From Poa pratensis (Eukaryota; Streptophyta; Magnoliopsida; Poales; Poaceae), in contig CAMZMU010000071.1 in assembly GCA_947311845.1 (NCBI GenBank), forward strand, positions 26,014,058-26,078,057: a stretch of DNA of 64,000 nucleotides, in the 5' to 3' direction. The position numbers and the translations under genes were made by a program. Below, in pieces: positions 10,544 through 23,592 of this stretch. The notes beneath the pieces are model-generated. The model made no database searches and had not been told where the DNA came from. It saw only the letters and a list, made by a program, of their open reading frames with translations. Position 1 is the first letter of the stretch. Each line of letters opens with the position of its first letter.

Positions 10544-12572
10544 CTTCTCGTCCTCGAGTAGGTAAATGATAAAAACAGATAATTTTTGAAGTGATATGCT
10601 ACCAACACAATCTTTGATCAAATAACAATGTAATGCACATGATATGAATGAAGTGATCCAAGCCAATGGTCTATAGTTTTCAAGCAAGTAAATAAAGAGT
10701 AAACATAAGTGATCACACAAGTGCAAACTTTCATGAATAACACTATAAAACATTTAGAGATATAATAGTCTAACATAATAGTTAGTTCACAGCAGCAATA
10801 ATTCTCAACATGAAAGTGTTTGTATCAACACAAAGGAAGATAATAGCTTCAGCTTTTGCTTCAATTTTCAACATGTATATCATATAGATAATGTCAATGC
10901 AAAGAATATGATCAACCAAACACAAAGTTATGTAAAAACTGTTATACTGGAGTTGACAATGATGTTTGCTTAAGTAGACAGAAAGAAGTGGGAAAACTGA
11001 CTCAACATAAAAGTAAAAGAATGACCCTTCGCAGAGGGAAGCAGGGATTAACATCATGTGCTAGAGCTGTAGTTCCCGAAGGCATATAGAGAGCATAAAA
11101 TATTGTTAAGGATATCATATAAAATGATGTTTGCTTTAGATCTTGTGAGCTGCCTAACATGATCAAGATCATCTTATTGTAATGCTAGATGTTGTGTTTG
11201 CTGGGATCCGATGAATATTGATACCATGTTTATTCATGTTGTTTATCTATGTGCTCTTGATCTTGCATGCTCTCCATTGCTAGTAGATGCTTTGGCCAAG
11301 TAGATGCTTATGACTCCAAGAGGGGCATTTATGCTCGATAGTGGGTTCAGTCTCTAGATATCTGGATCAGTGACAGAAAGGTCTAAGATGGTAGATGTGC
11401 TGTTACTACTAGGGATAAAACATTGGTGCAGTGTCCAAGGGCACTTGTATTGATTACATTACACACTTTACTTCATGCAACCAAACACCAATCAACTTAT
11501 TTGACAACTCTCCAAACAGATATAAGTGAAGCAAGAGAGTACTTTCTTCAAAAGAAACTGAAAGCTCTAACAAGAGATGTATGAAAAACTGAGAGCTAAC
11601 AGCAACTAGACAGGAATACTCAACAAGTATAAGTGAAGCACAAGAGTATTCTAATGAAAAAGTGGAGCGTGTCTCTCTCCCAAACATGAATGCTAGGATC
11701 CAACAAGTATAGCACAGCAAACAAAACAAAACAAACTGAAAACAAAAACACACTGACGCTCCAAGGAAGAGTACACTAGTATGAAGCAATAAAAATATAG
11801 CACCATTAGAGATGACCTGATAATTTGTAGATGAAGAAGGGGATGCCTTGGGCATCCCCAAGCTTAGATGCTTGAGTCTTCTTGAAATATGCTGGGGAGG
11901 TAAGCCTCCCCAAGCTTAAGCTCTTCACTCTTCTTGATCATGTAATATCATTCTCCTCTATCAACACTTGAAAACTTCCTTCACACCAAAACTTAACAGC
12001 TTTTCTCATTAGCAGGTTAGTGCACTAAAAGATAATACTTCAAAGTTCTAGCAAAGACAAAACTCACAAGCCAACTATTTTAAACATTAGCCACTGTTAC
12101 TAGGCTCAAGTGGGCACTTTTACACGAAAAGAAACCACTTAAAAACTTGTAAAAGAGAGAATGCAAAATAAAAGACAGAATCTGTCAAACCAGAACAGTC
12201 TGTAATGACGAATTTTTTCGAGGCACTTACGATGCTCAGATGAAAAACTTTTGAAATAATGAAAGTTGCGTAACATCATCAGGAACATGCACAAAAATTT
12301 CAGCATTTTTCGATTTTTTTGATTTTCTACTGAATTAAACGGTGACGAACAGCAATCTGTCCCAATGCAGTCCCGAAAATAAATACCAACTTTGCATTAG
12401 TAACTCTCCTTGGCACAACAAAACAGCAAATAAAAGATACAAAGGAGTTGCTACAGAGGTAAACAAGCATCCTTGACTCAAGAAAACAAAAATAAAACAG
12501 CAAATAAAAACATGGGTTATCTCCCAGAAGTGCTTTTCTTTAATGCCTTTGAGCTAGGCATGAAGAGATGCA
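10544..12572. other. Non-coding 3' body of the gypsy element
   Basis: Apart from the inverted LTR piece at 11135-11480, this AT-rich stretch has no recognisable coding. Parts of it match the body of the element at 49595-56404 in reverse complement. An example is the CTTGGGGA-rich block near 11840-11930 against 52790-52880, so it is a conserved non-coding region of the family. Confidence 0.7.
11135..11480. repeat. Inverted 346-bp copy of an LTR segment inside the element
   Basis: This stretch is the reverse complement of LTR positions 9555-9900 (equivalent to 15477-15822) over an equal length of 346 bp with few mismatches. It lies in the 3' non-coding part of the element body and forms a long inverted repeat with the adjacent LTR across a 1234-bp spacer. 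In the related element at 49595-56404 the equivalent body region (roughly 53250-54290) has about 1 kb of other sequence instead. Confidence 0.9.
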
Positions 12573-14673
12573 TCAAGTATTGTCAAGACCAGAAAATCCA
12601 AAACCATAATTTGTCTTGACACTAGTATCATGTGAGTATTTCATCTTCTTCCTAGGGAAGTGTTCCATACCTTTCTTGAGTGGGAATTGAAATTTTATAT
12701 TCCCCTCTCTCATATCAATAACAGCACCAACAGTTCTCAGAAAAGGTCTTCCCAAAACAATAGGACAAGAAGGATTGCATTCAATATCCAAAACCACAAA
12801 ATCAACAGGGACAAGATTGTTATTAACCATTATCAAAACATCATCAACTTTTCCTAAAGGTTTCTTCATAGAAGAATCAGCAAAGTGAACATCCAAATGA
12901 CATTTTTCCAAAGGTGCAAGCTTGAGAATATCATATAAATTTTTAGGCATAACCGAAATACAAGAACCAAGGTCACACAAAGCATTGCATTCAAACTCAC
13001 TCAGTTTCATTTTAATAACAGGTTCCCAATTATCATCTAACTTCCTAGGGATAGAAGCTTCAAGTTTTAATTTTTCTTCCCTAGCATGCATGAGAGCTTT
13101 GATAATATGTTCAGTAAAAGCCATATTTATTTTACTAGCATTAGGACTCTTAGCTAGCTTTTGCAAGAACATGATGACTTCAGTTATGTTACAATTTTCG
13201 AAATTGAAGTTGTTGTCATAAAAAACAATGGAGCAATTATCACCAACACCTCTAAAAATTTCAGCACTTTTACTAGGAACAAAAGTAGTGCTATCAGGCA
13301 ATTTAAAACTTTTTGTAGAGGTAGTAGAGACATTTCCAACACTTATTATCTTTTCACTAACAGTAGGGGGCGCATTAGCATGTGAGGCATCATTTGTTTC
13401 ATTAGTAAAAATAGTGCAAACTCTAACAACACTATTTTGTTCAGCAATTTCAGCTTCTCTTTCTTCTCTCTCCCATCTTTCATGAAGTTCAGCAAGCATC
13501 CTAATGTTATTATCAATTTTAATTTGGATAGCATTGAGTGTTTTACTCTCTCTAATATCACTAGGAATAGCTTTTATTTTCAGCATTTCAACATCATGAG
13601 CAAGACTATCAACTTTAGCAGCAAGAGTATCAATTTTTCCTAGCTTTTCCTCAACAGTTTTATTAAAAGTAGTTTGTGTGCTAATAAAATCCTTAAGCAT
13701 GACTTCAAGATCAGAGGGCACACTTCTATTGTTACTGTAGGAATTACCATAGAATTACCATAAGAGTTGCTACCATTAGCAGGATATGGCCTATAATTGT
13801 TGCTACCAAAATTATTCCTATAGCATTGTTGTTGAAGTTGTTATTTTTAATGAAGTTTACATCAACATTTTTCTCATCATGAGCAACCAAAGAAGCAAGA
13901 GGAATATTATTTGGATCCACAACACCATGTCCATTCGAAAGCATAGTCATAATAGCATCAACTTTATCACTCAAGGAGGAAATTTCCTCAACAGAATTTA
14001 CCTTCTTACCAGTTGGAGCCTTTCAGTGTGCCATTCAGAATAATTTACCATCATATCATCAAGAAGCTTTGTAGCAGCACCCAAAGTGATGGACATAAAG
14101 GTCCCTCCAGCAGCCGAGTCCAATAAGTTCCTTGAGAAAAATTTAGTCCTGCATAAAAGGTTTGGATGATCATCCAAGTAGTCAGTCCATGAGTGGGGCA
14201 ATTTTTAACCAAAGACTTCATTCTTTCCCAAGCTTGGGCAACATGCTCATTATCAAGTTGCCTAAAGTTCATAATACCACTTCTTAAAGAGATAATTTTA
14301 GCAGGAGGATAATATTTTCCAATGAAAGCATCTTTGCATTTAGTCCAGGAATCAATACTATTTCTAGGCAAAGATAGCAACCAATCTTTAGCTCTTCCTC
14401 TTAAGAGAAAGGAAACAATTTCAGCTTAATAATATCACTCTCTACCTCCTTATACTTTTGCATATCACAAAGTTCAACAAAGTTGTTTAAGTGGGCAGCA
14501 GCATCATCAGTACTAACACCAGAAAATTGCTCTTTCATAACCAGATTTAACAGTGCAGGCTTAATCTCATAAAATTCTGCTTTAGAAGCAGGTGGAGCAA
14601 TGGGTGTACAGATAAAATCATTGTTGTTTGTGCTAGTAAAGTCACACAACTTAGTATTTTCAGGATTACTCAT
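12573..14673 (-). pseudogene. gag-protease of the gypsy element, frameshifted
   Basis: The minus-strand reading begins MSNPENTKLCDF at 14673 and passes through a retrotransposon gag domain (LRGRAKDWLLSLP, WTKCKDAFIGKYYPP, LRSGIMNFRQLDNEHVAQAW). It continues with TFYAGL and then LLDSAAGGTFMS-type sequence. A coiled-coil linker follows (about 13720-13450), and a retropepsin-like region occupies 13040-12600. The frame changes near 14403, near 14125 and again near 13975-13720, so no single protein can be made. The protease motif reads LCDLGSCISVMP, whereas this family usually has DLGAS, so the active site may be altered. The last 382-residue frame (13721-12573) is uninterrupted. Reverse transcriptase, RNase H and integrase are absent. 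Confidence 0.85.
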
Positions 14674-14846
14674 TTTAGCAAGCCTAAAACAAGCAACAGG
14701 GCAACTCGAAATTAAAAACTAGATGCAGGAATTTAATTTTTTTGGGTTTTTGATTTTTAACAGCAAGCAAAACAAAAATAAAACAAGACAAAAAACAAAG
14801 TAAAGAGATTGGAACTGAGAGACTCCCCTTTCCAATAGCCTCCAAG

Positions 14847-14864
14847 TCCCCGGCAACGGCGCCA
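14847..14864 (-). other. Primer-binding site of the gypsy element
   Basis: Minus-strand TGGCGCCGTTGCCGGGGA, 10 nt inside the 5' LTR. This is the PBS used by Athila-like gypsy elements and fixes the element's orientation. Confidence 0.9.
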
Positions 14865-14874
14865 GAAAACAGCT

Positions 14875-16445
14875 TGATGGCTACGTGTTGGTGAACCCCA
14901 AGAGGAAGGTTATGATGTAGACAGCAGAAGTTTTCCCTTGAGAAATCTACCCAAGGTTATCAATCCAGTAGGACTTGACGATCTATCGGAAGGTTGTTGA
15001 TGTTGACTCCCCCTGGCGCTAGGGAGCTTGCACCAACGTGGAATCTGCACAGACACAAACCAGAACTTTGCCCAACACGAAACAGAGAGGTTGTCAATCT
15101 CTCCGGTCTTGCAGAAACAAAGAGTTAAACGTATGGTGTGGAAAACAGCAGGAAAAACAGCAAGTAACAGGAAACAGATGATTGCAGCAGGTTGTGTAAA
15201 CAGTATGAGGAAATTGGACCAGGGTCCACAGTTCACTAGTGGTGTCTCTCTCAGAACAGATAACTAGCATGTTGGGTAAACAAATTACAGCTGGGCAATT
15301 GACAAATAGAGAGGGCATAACAATGCAATACATGCCAAGATGTCTACTATGAAATCTAGTTGGGCATTACAACAAAGTACATAGACCGTTATTCCAACAG
15401 CATCTATGCCTAAATAATCCACCTTCAAGGCAGCATCCGCATCCCATTCAGTATTAAGTTGCTAACAACAGATTATTGCATGAAGTAAAGTGTGTAATGT
15501 AATCAATACAAGTGCCCTTGGACACTGCACCAATGTTTTATCCCTAGTAGCAACAGCACATCTACCATCTTAGACCTTTCTGTCACTGATCCAGATATCT
15601 AGAGACTGAACCCACTATCGAGCATAAATACCCCCTCTTGGAGTCACAAGCATCTACTTGGCCAAAGCATCTACTAGCAACGGAGAGCATGCAAGATCAA
15701 GAGCACATAGATAAACAACTTGAATAAACATGGTATCAATATTCATCGGATCCCAGCAAACACAACATCTAGCATTACAATAAGATGATCTTGATCATGT
15801 TAGGCAGCTCACAAGATCTAAACATGGAGGCACAAGGTAGAGAGACAACCATCTAGCTACTGCTATGGACCCGTAGTCCAGGGGTGGACTACTCACGCAT
15901 CACTCCGGAGGCAGGCATGGTGATGTAGAGCCCTCCGGTGATGATCTCCCCTCCGGCAGGGTGCCGGGAAGAGCTTCAGAACTCCTCCGATCTGAGATTG
16001 ACGATGACGGCCGCGACGGAACTTTTCGTGGAATATGATCGACCGTAATAGGGTTTTCGCGTCGCGGAGAATATATAGGCGAAGAGGCGGCGTCGGTGGC
16101 CGAGGGGGGCCACCACGCCATAGGGGGCGCGGGCCCACCCTGGGCCGCGCCCTAGTGTGGCGTGGCCCCCTGGTGGGTCTGCTCCGACTCCCCTTTGGAC
16201 TCCGTGATCTCCTCGTGATATTATTGACGATGTCTTTTGTTTCGTCCAATTCCGAGAATATTTCCTTAATAGATTTTCTGAAACCAAAAACAGCAGAAAA
16301 CAGGGAACTGGCACTGTGGCATCTTGTTAATAGGTTAGTCCCAGAAAATGCATAAAAATGATATGAAGTGTAACCAAAACATGTAGCAATTGATATAATA
16401 ACAGCATGGAACATCAAAAATTATAGATACGTTTGAGACATATCA
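14875..16445 (-). repeat. 5' LTR (1571 bp) of the gypsy element
   Basis: Matches 8953-10523 at equal length. Its outer end (16445) directly abuts a truncated LTR of the neighbouring copia-type element at 16446. Confidence 0.92.
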
Positions 16446-17945
16446 CTGTACTCCTGGCGGTACTCAGGAGAGTACTGCTCCCAGGCGCAGCGATACCTTA
16501 TGGTACAACCGACGCAGCCAGGGGGCGGTACTACCGGTGTATGGACGGTACTACCACTGGACAAGCCTTGAATAAATTCGAGATATTCCAGCGGTACTAC
16601 GTGGTCGCTACCGCCGGGTACCGTAAGGAGTACAGAGAGCAAAACGAGCCTAGCGGTACCCCTGGCGGTACCACCAGCGGTAGTACCGCTGTCTGAAGAC
16701 AGCGGTACCACACGGTACTACCGCCAGGAGGAGTACCAGCTGCGCTGGGTAGTATCATTCCAGGTGGAGCGGTACTACCGCTGAAGCAGCGGTACTACCG
16801 TCAGACGCAGAAAAACTCACTGGAACTGCAATAACTTTTGCAAGAAAACTCCAAATAAGACGAGACCAATTTTGTTGGAAAGATAGCAACAAGAGCTATC
16901 CCACAAAAAGTGGAAATATTAAGGGTCACAAATATGGAGGAGATATCACACATTGGAGGTGTGGACCTTATCTCGAGGAGGACCGGTAATATTTCCAACA
17001 ACGAGAACGCAACAAGTTTTTCATCCGGACTCCGTTTTCTATGATCTTGGGCTTGTTTCGAAGATACTCACAAGCTCTACAAGATTATGCATATACACAT
17101 CATAGTCCATCATGTGAGGAGGAACCCACAAGAGAAGAGTTTGGCCTCTCTACAAAAGACGAACCGGTAAAACCTCCAACATCAAAAACATCACAAGATG
17201 ATCATATGAAATCCGTTTTTGATGAACTAGAGCTTGGTATGGAGATGAACACAAGCTCTAAATTCTCACATGGATAAAAGTCAAATAAGAGCCAAGAAAG
17301 AATGATATGCCAAGTATGCAAAGGTTTGAGCTCTCCACAAAGATGTGATCAAGTTACTCACTTGAGAGCCTCTCTTGATAGTACGGCATCTATCCTATAA
17401 CCTGGTCTCCCACTAACACCATGAGACCGGTAAAATAGAAACCCTATCAAGATCATACCTTTACCTTGCGCATTCCACTTGAGCTAGATGATGATGATCT
17501 TGATCTTTTCAAGTGGACCACTTTTCTTGATTTGCGCTTTGCTTGGTGAAGATTCAAATGTTGCTCCCCAATACACCAATGTGGGAGAGCCTCTCATAGG
17601 CACATCTTCACTTGACCAATATCTCCACATGGGTGGCAAGCTACAAGCATAGAATTTTTTCGAGATGCTTCTGTTGAACTTGCACTTCATCTTCTCTATC
17701 TTCACAAAGGTGATGTCTTGAATCCTTCAAGACATACTTGCAATATGCTCACCTCTACACATGACCATTCTTCATATAAACCCTTGAGAAGAGCATTGAT
17801 CATCATGTAATCTTCTAGAGTCCAACACATGAACTCCAATCTTTTCCTATGGACAAGATCTACAATAATATCTCAATGCAAACATTGGTCCATAAGGATT
17901 TCATTAATTACCAAAACCACGCATGGTGCAACACATGGACTTTCA
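16446..17945 (-). repeat. Truncated 3' LTR of the copia-type element
   Basis: Corresponds to 24632-26116 of the intact LTR, with scattered substitutions and a small extra segment near 16694-16709. The break falls exactly at the neighbouring element's LTR end. Confidence 0.88.
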
Positions 17946-17957
17946 ATCTCCCCCATT

Positions 17958-20900
17958 TTGGTAAATGATGACAATCCCTTTTACGAGGGTTTATATAATG
18001 AATTAAGCAACCATGCAACACAAAGAGCAAGGATGCAAGAGCAAGAAAGGCAAATGCTTAAGAAACAAAACTAAAGCATAAAACAAAACTCCCTTAAACC
18101 CTCTAAACTTCTCCCCCATTGGCATCGATTGCCGAAATGGGAGGAAAAATTTAGAAGGCCAACATAGTAAGAGCTCCCCCATAATTTATGCATTTCTCAT
18201 AATATGAGTGAAATCAAATGCACATATCCAATGATGAATAGTTGGGAAGGAGATCAAACTATATTGAGGATCCAAAGATTGCAAAAGAAAAAATCAAATT
18301 GAAAAATACTTCGACAAAGGAAGTAACCAATCAAAGGATCCGAAAAAAAAACCAATAGAACATAAGAAGATAGTATAATAAAATCAACCAAGTGTTCTAA
18401 TAATTAAGAGGGAACTCCCCAAGGTACGTGCACAATAAGGATTTCTATTTCAATATTGTGTGCACAACATGGAATCCTCAGTCCCTCCTAGAAATTTTGA
18501 ACACAAACCAAGAAACATCTAGCAAATAGGTCCACAAGCTTATTAAGATGCAAAAGCATAACAAATAAAAACAAAGCTTGTGCCAATTAGAAACCACCAA
18601 AGAATCAAAAAGGAATAAAGGGTGTCACTAAAGAATTGGAATACCAATTAAAGATGTAACTATTCTCATGTGTATAAGTTTCTAAGTAGACACCAATCAC
18701 GAAGATATAAGTCCACAAATAAACATGTACACACAAAATAGGTACAAAGCTAGAGAACATGATATCCAAGGGAAGTCATATATATACCAATAAGATCATT
18801 GCTTAAAAGCATATCACAAAGCCCAATTTATCTTAAAGGAATATAGATGAACTTCCAACACACACTCATCATAGCATCAAAAGTATCCACAAGGGATAAG
18901 GTGATAAACGGGATGCTCCGAGAAAGATAACAAGTATCGCACAAAGGAAATCCATGCCAAGATACAACCTACACATGGTTGAAAGCTAGAAGTGTATGCA
19001 TGAGGTAGATACTTGTTACCGAGATAGCATTGTTGATGTAGAAGATAAGAGTTCACAATCATCCGAGCTTGCCTCCAATAAGCACATGGTGATAACACCT
19101 TCCTTGTAAATGAGACAAGCTTCCAATGCATCTCCGATGTACCTAAAAAAAATTCAAGTACAACAAGCATGGTACCCAAACTCATTGGGTCCAAGTAGTT
19201 AGAGCAACTACAATACATAGGACAAACTCCACATAAATATGTGCATATTGATATGAAATTGAATTTCATGCACATCTTAGCCATTTAGGATTTGATGGAG
19301 TTTATCCTATATATTGGATCAATGAAAGTAAGCATGCCATAAGATATACATATAATAAATATGCATGCACATGACTTTCAAGAACCAAACGAGATACAAT
19401 TTGGACAAAACACCAAGTAAACCAACAAAGCACACACAAGTGTGACAAGAAAACAATTGCCCAAATTATATCAAAGACCCAAATCAACACATGATTGAAG
19501 ATACCACTTTGAAAAGATACCAATGAAATCAAGATACCAATTTATGAAAATACCATCAAGGAATAAACCAAACCCTCTACACTTTTCATGATGGCACAAA
19601 GTACCAAGACGAAAAATGTTTGTCTTCCAAGGAGACACGTCATCGGGATCAAATATCAAATGAAGACAACTAATGTTCAAAAAGCATATAGGATTGCTCC
19701 CCAAGATGTGTGCATTATTTATGATTTTGCATTTGAATACAAAATGCACACACATGAGATCATCACTCTCCATATATATATTGTTCAAACACTAGTCATG
19801 TTCAAGAAAGGCAAGAAATTGCAATACCAATTTAAAGAACGGTGTTTTACTCAAAGTAGGATAGCTTCCCAAAGAATAGTGCATTAACAAGAAGTATGAC
19901 TTTTGAATGTCAATGCACAAGAATTGGATCATTGCTTTTCCCAACCCAAGAGAGCACAAAAAATTTTGAGTAAAGCAACAAGGATCCAAAAGATACAAGG
20001 AAGACAAATGAGAGTTAGATCAAAGCAAATCCTTGGCAATCAAATAAGGCAATTAAAGCAAGAGCCAAAGTGAATATGATCAATATATTTACCACAAATA
20101 TGATTATCACTTGTCAAGACAAGTAATATATGGAGATATTTCTCGGTGGTGGATTGCAAAGATATATTCAAGATCATATTCACAAAACATAAGCATATGG
20201 CAAAGGATAGGAATTAAAAGCCATGCTTAGATAGATAGATATTCTTGATAGCTTCAAATATTCACGCGATCATGCAAAGCAACTCCAAAGAGTAGCTTGA
20301 AGCAATTGGTTTCCCAAAAAGATATATGAGAACATATTTAGGGAAAGCCATATCAAGAACTTCCATCACAAACAAGATCCAACGGTGAGGTGCAAAAAGC
20401 ATTTAAGCAAACGGGAACTTGTTTGAGAAACATGCCACATAAGAACAAGATAATTGACAACATCAATTCTAGGTGGCAAAACCTCACATGTTCACATTTT
20501 CTAGGCTCGTAATATGCACATAGCTTATTACTCCCCCATAATGTGATAACCCATTTATTTTAAACAAGAGGCAAACAAAACCAACTCGAGAAATTAATGG
20601 ACATTATAGAATTTGAATTTCTCATGAGAATGACATACCACATAGAGAATATATAATATAGATGTATCATCACTAAGTGGTATTCCTCATGTAAACAATT
20701 TTTAGGATTGTGAAGTGCACAAAGCGCATCACTCACCCAAAATGGGATAGTCTATTAGTCTCTCAAGAAGAGCCAACACGATAAGATATCAAATAAAATC
20801 AATAAGGCTCAAAACAAGTAAGTGGTGTGCAAACCAACATACACATACTTGATTTCTCAAGATAAGTAAGTAGAGAGCACAACACATACAAACACTAGCA

Positions 20901-21106
20901 AGGTACAAAACCAAACACATGCAAGGGTGCAAGCAACTTTCAATGTATAAATGATATAAGCACAAGTTACCGCAAGGAGGAACATTGGATATGAGATAGA
21001 ACAATATAATCCAAATGACTTGACTTGAGAGAATATAATTGATGAAGATCCCTTAATTCTTCATAATGTAGCCAAGTCTCCAATGCCCTCCAACAACACC
21101 TATTGA
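17958..21106. other. Non-coding body of the copia-type element
   Basis: About 3.1 kb of AT-rich sequence between gag and the 3' LTR where pol would be expected. No protease, integrase or reverse transcriptase motif can be read on either strand. The open frames present are short and lack family motifs. Confidence 0.65.
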
Positions 21107-23537
21107 TCAAGTTTTAGCTTGTTGGTCCCCAACCAAGTTGGGTCCTAAGAGGTTAGTCACAATAGGCTTGGCAACCCAAATGGTTCTTTTCTTGACACCA
21201 CTTTGAGTACCAACATATTTGGCAAACACATTGCCAACCTTATCCTTCCGAAGAGAATAAATATCATCAATTATAATGGGGTTGGATAAGGTACCATTAG
21301 TGCATGAAGAAGCAAAGTGGCCCTTCTCACGGCATAAGTAGCAACATTGGCTTTTTCCCTTCTTCTTAGTTGAAATCTCACTTGAGGAGGAATAGCTTGA
21401 TTCTTCTTGGGAAGAGACCGTTCTTCAACTTGAGGAGCTTGAGGCCTCTTCCCTTGTTGCTTCTCACTAAGGACTTCTTCTTCAAAGGGCAAGATCTAAC
21501 ATGGTGCCCTTCAACTTTGCACTTGAAGCAAACAATCTTGGCCGAATCTTTAACTTGTTCTTGGCCCTTTTCTTCTTGTTATACTTGGACTTGTTCTTGT
21601 TATTGGAGTTGAATCCAAGTCCACTCTTGTCATTGGGGCGTCTTTGAACACTCAACATATTGTCAAGTGTAAAATCCCCACATGACGCTTTTCCAAGTCT
21701 TTCTTCAAAGAAGTGACTTGGGCCTTGAGCTCTTTTAATTCCTCTACATGGTTAGTATCAACAAAAACTAGAGGAAGTAGATGCTTCATTGTTAGAGCAA
21801 CAAGGCATGGAAAGTAATTCATCACAAGATTTAGCAATAGTATGTGATGTAGAATTACAAGGACTAGCACATGGCAATAAAGCATTTAGAGTAGAAGTAG
21901 TGCCATTGTCCACATGAGGCTCACAAGATGTTACCTTTGTAGTGATAGCCTCATGAGCTAACTTTAGCTTCGCATGGGATGCTAGAAGATCCTCATTAGA
22001 GCTAGAGAGCTTTTCATGACTTTCTTCCAATTTCCCATACTTGCTAGTTAGCAACTCAAGTTGAGCCCTTAGCTCAACATTCTCCTTCAAAATAGATGCT
22101 TCACGAGAAATTGAGTTAGTAGCACAAGCATCATTATCATTAGAAATGGAAGAAGACAATTGGCAAGCTCAACATTCAACCTAGCATTTTCCTCAATAAT
22201 ATTAGCATGATCACATGAGAGAGTAGAGGAACTAGGCACATCATTTTTAGATAATTGAGTTTGGAGTTGATCATGAGACTTGGTAAGGAGAGAGTGTTCA
22301 CTTTCCAAAGCCTTATGAGCTTTGTCAAGTCTCTCTATATCCTCAACTAGTCTAGCATTGCCAACACCAAATTCAACTTTTTCCTTTTTAAGCACTTTAT
22401 ATTTAGCAATAGCATGATCTCTTTCCTTAATGATTTTAGCAATAATGAGATCATTTGATTCATCAAGAGATTCAAGTTTCTCCTCAAGAGACACTCGAAC
22501 CTCATGCTCTTCCTCAAGAGCATTTTCTAAGGATGCTTTTTCCATAGCATCCTCTCTTTCGACCTTCCCTTTTCTTCAATGATTTCCTTGCACTTAATAG
22601 CATAAGACAAAATTTCACACAAATAAGAGCAAGCTTTACTATCATTAGGGAGAGCAAAAAACCATCTCACTCTTCTCCTTTAAGGAGTCAATATCATCCT
22701 CTTTTAATCCATAATAATCTCATCCTCATCATCACAAGATGTAGAGGGTTCCAAAGGGAGAACCTTTGAATCCTAGCCATAAGGCAAAAGTGAGTAATGG
22801 ACGATGACGATGAAGAATTACTTGAAGCACCATTGAGGTCCATGTCTTGTTCCAACAAAAGTTGGGATTCCTCTACATTGTTAGCCACACAAACTAGAGG
22901 ATATGGAAACATTATTTTCATGGCAACAAGACATAGAAGCATATCATCATGAGATTTAGTTAAGCAACTAATACATGATATGCAAGGACTATCAACACTA
23001 GCATGTAAGACATTTGAGTGCTAGAAGTGTTTAAGTCCAAAGATAGAACATTGCAATGAGATAGAGATGAAGTATAGTCAATAGAATATTCACCATCAAC
23101 AAAGCAATTTCTATCACCACTCACCATATCATTACCTTGTGACAAATCACATGTTGGTGAGTGGAAGAAGTTGTGAGCTCATCACGGCCGGAGGTGGAAG
23201 GAGAACAATCATCCTCAATAATGTTGGACACTTCATATTTATCTTGAAGCTTGGTCCAAAGCTCATGAGCGTTCCGGAAAGGCATGATTGATGCAAGAAC
23301 TACATCGCTCAAAACACAATGAGACCATTAGATACTTGAGTATCGAGATGAGAGTTTTCTCATCCTCTAAAGATAATTCTTGGGAATCCTTTGGAGGAGA
23401 AAAACCCACATCTACAATGCTCTCAATATAATTTGGACCCATGGCCCTAAAAAGATTAAGCATGCGAATTTTCCAAACATCATAATTAGTGCCATCGAAT
23501 TAAAAGTGGGATTGTGCACTAATTCTCTAAACGACAT
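21107..23537 (-). pseudogene. Copia-type gag, frameshifted
   Basis: The likely start is the ATG at 23537 (MSFRELVHNPTFN). After a frame change it continues FDGTNYDVWKIRMLNLFRAMGP, the N-terminal part of a UBN2-like copia gag. HELWTKLQDKYEVSNI follows near 23270. A long charged coiled coil covers about 22545-21650 (ENALEEEHEVRVSLEEKLESL and similar). A zinc knuckle CYLCREKGHFASSC (CX2CX4HX4C) lies at about 21350-21300, followed by a tail ending at the stop 21107-21109. At least four frame changes break it. Gag would package the element RNA in cytoplasmic particles. The extended coiled coil before the zinc knuckle is longer than in many copia gags. Confidence 0.75.
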
Positions 23538-23578
23538 CTTTACTCTCTAGGCGGTAAAGCCCAATAAAGAGAGCCCAG

Positions 23579-23590
23579 GCTCTGATACCA
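23579..23590 (-). other. Primer-binding site (initiator tRNA-Met type)
   Basis: Minus-strand TGGTATCAGAGC, 2 nt from the 5' LTR. It sets the element's polarity and supports a copia assignment. Confidence 0.9.
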
Positions 23591-23592
23591 AT

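Larger units (their letters stand above)
8953..16445 (-). mobile_element. Non-autonomous gypsy LTR retrotransposon (7493 bp)
   Basis: Two LTRs of equal length, 1571 bp (8953-10523 and 14875-16445), begin TGATGG and end TATCA on the plus strand. They differ by scattered substitutions. On the minus strand the primer-binding site TGGCGCCGTTGCCGGGGA lies 10 nt after the 5' LTR (14847-14864), and the polypurine tract (AACTAAGCTTGGGGATG) abuts the 3' LTR at about 10524-10543. The body encodes gag and an aspartic protease only; no reverse transcriptase or integrase is present. The PBS and gag type resemble Athila-like gypsy elements. The flanking five bases do not match (GTTAA left, CTGTA right), so the two ends do not derive from one clean insertion. 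Confidence 0.9.

Noticed and set aside
17958..21106. Hidden reverse transcriptase or integrase in the copia-type element
   Set aside because: No RT or integrase motif could be read in any frame; the open frames are short and AT-driven.
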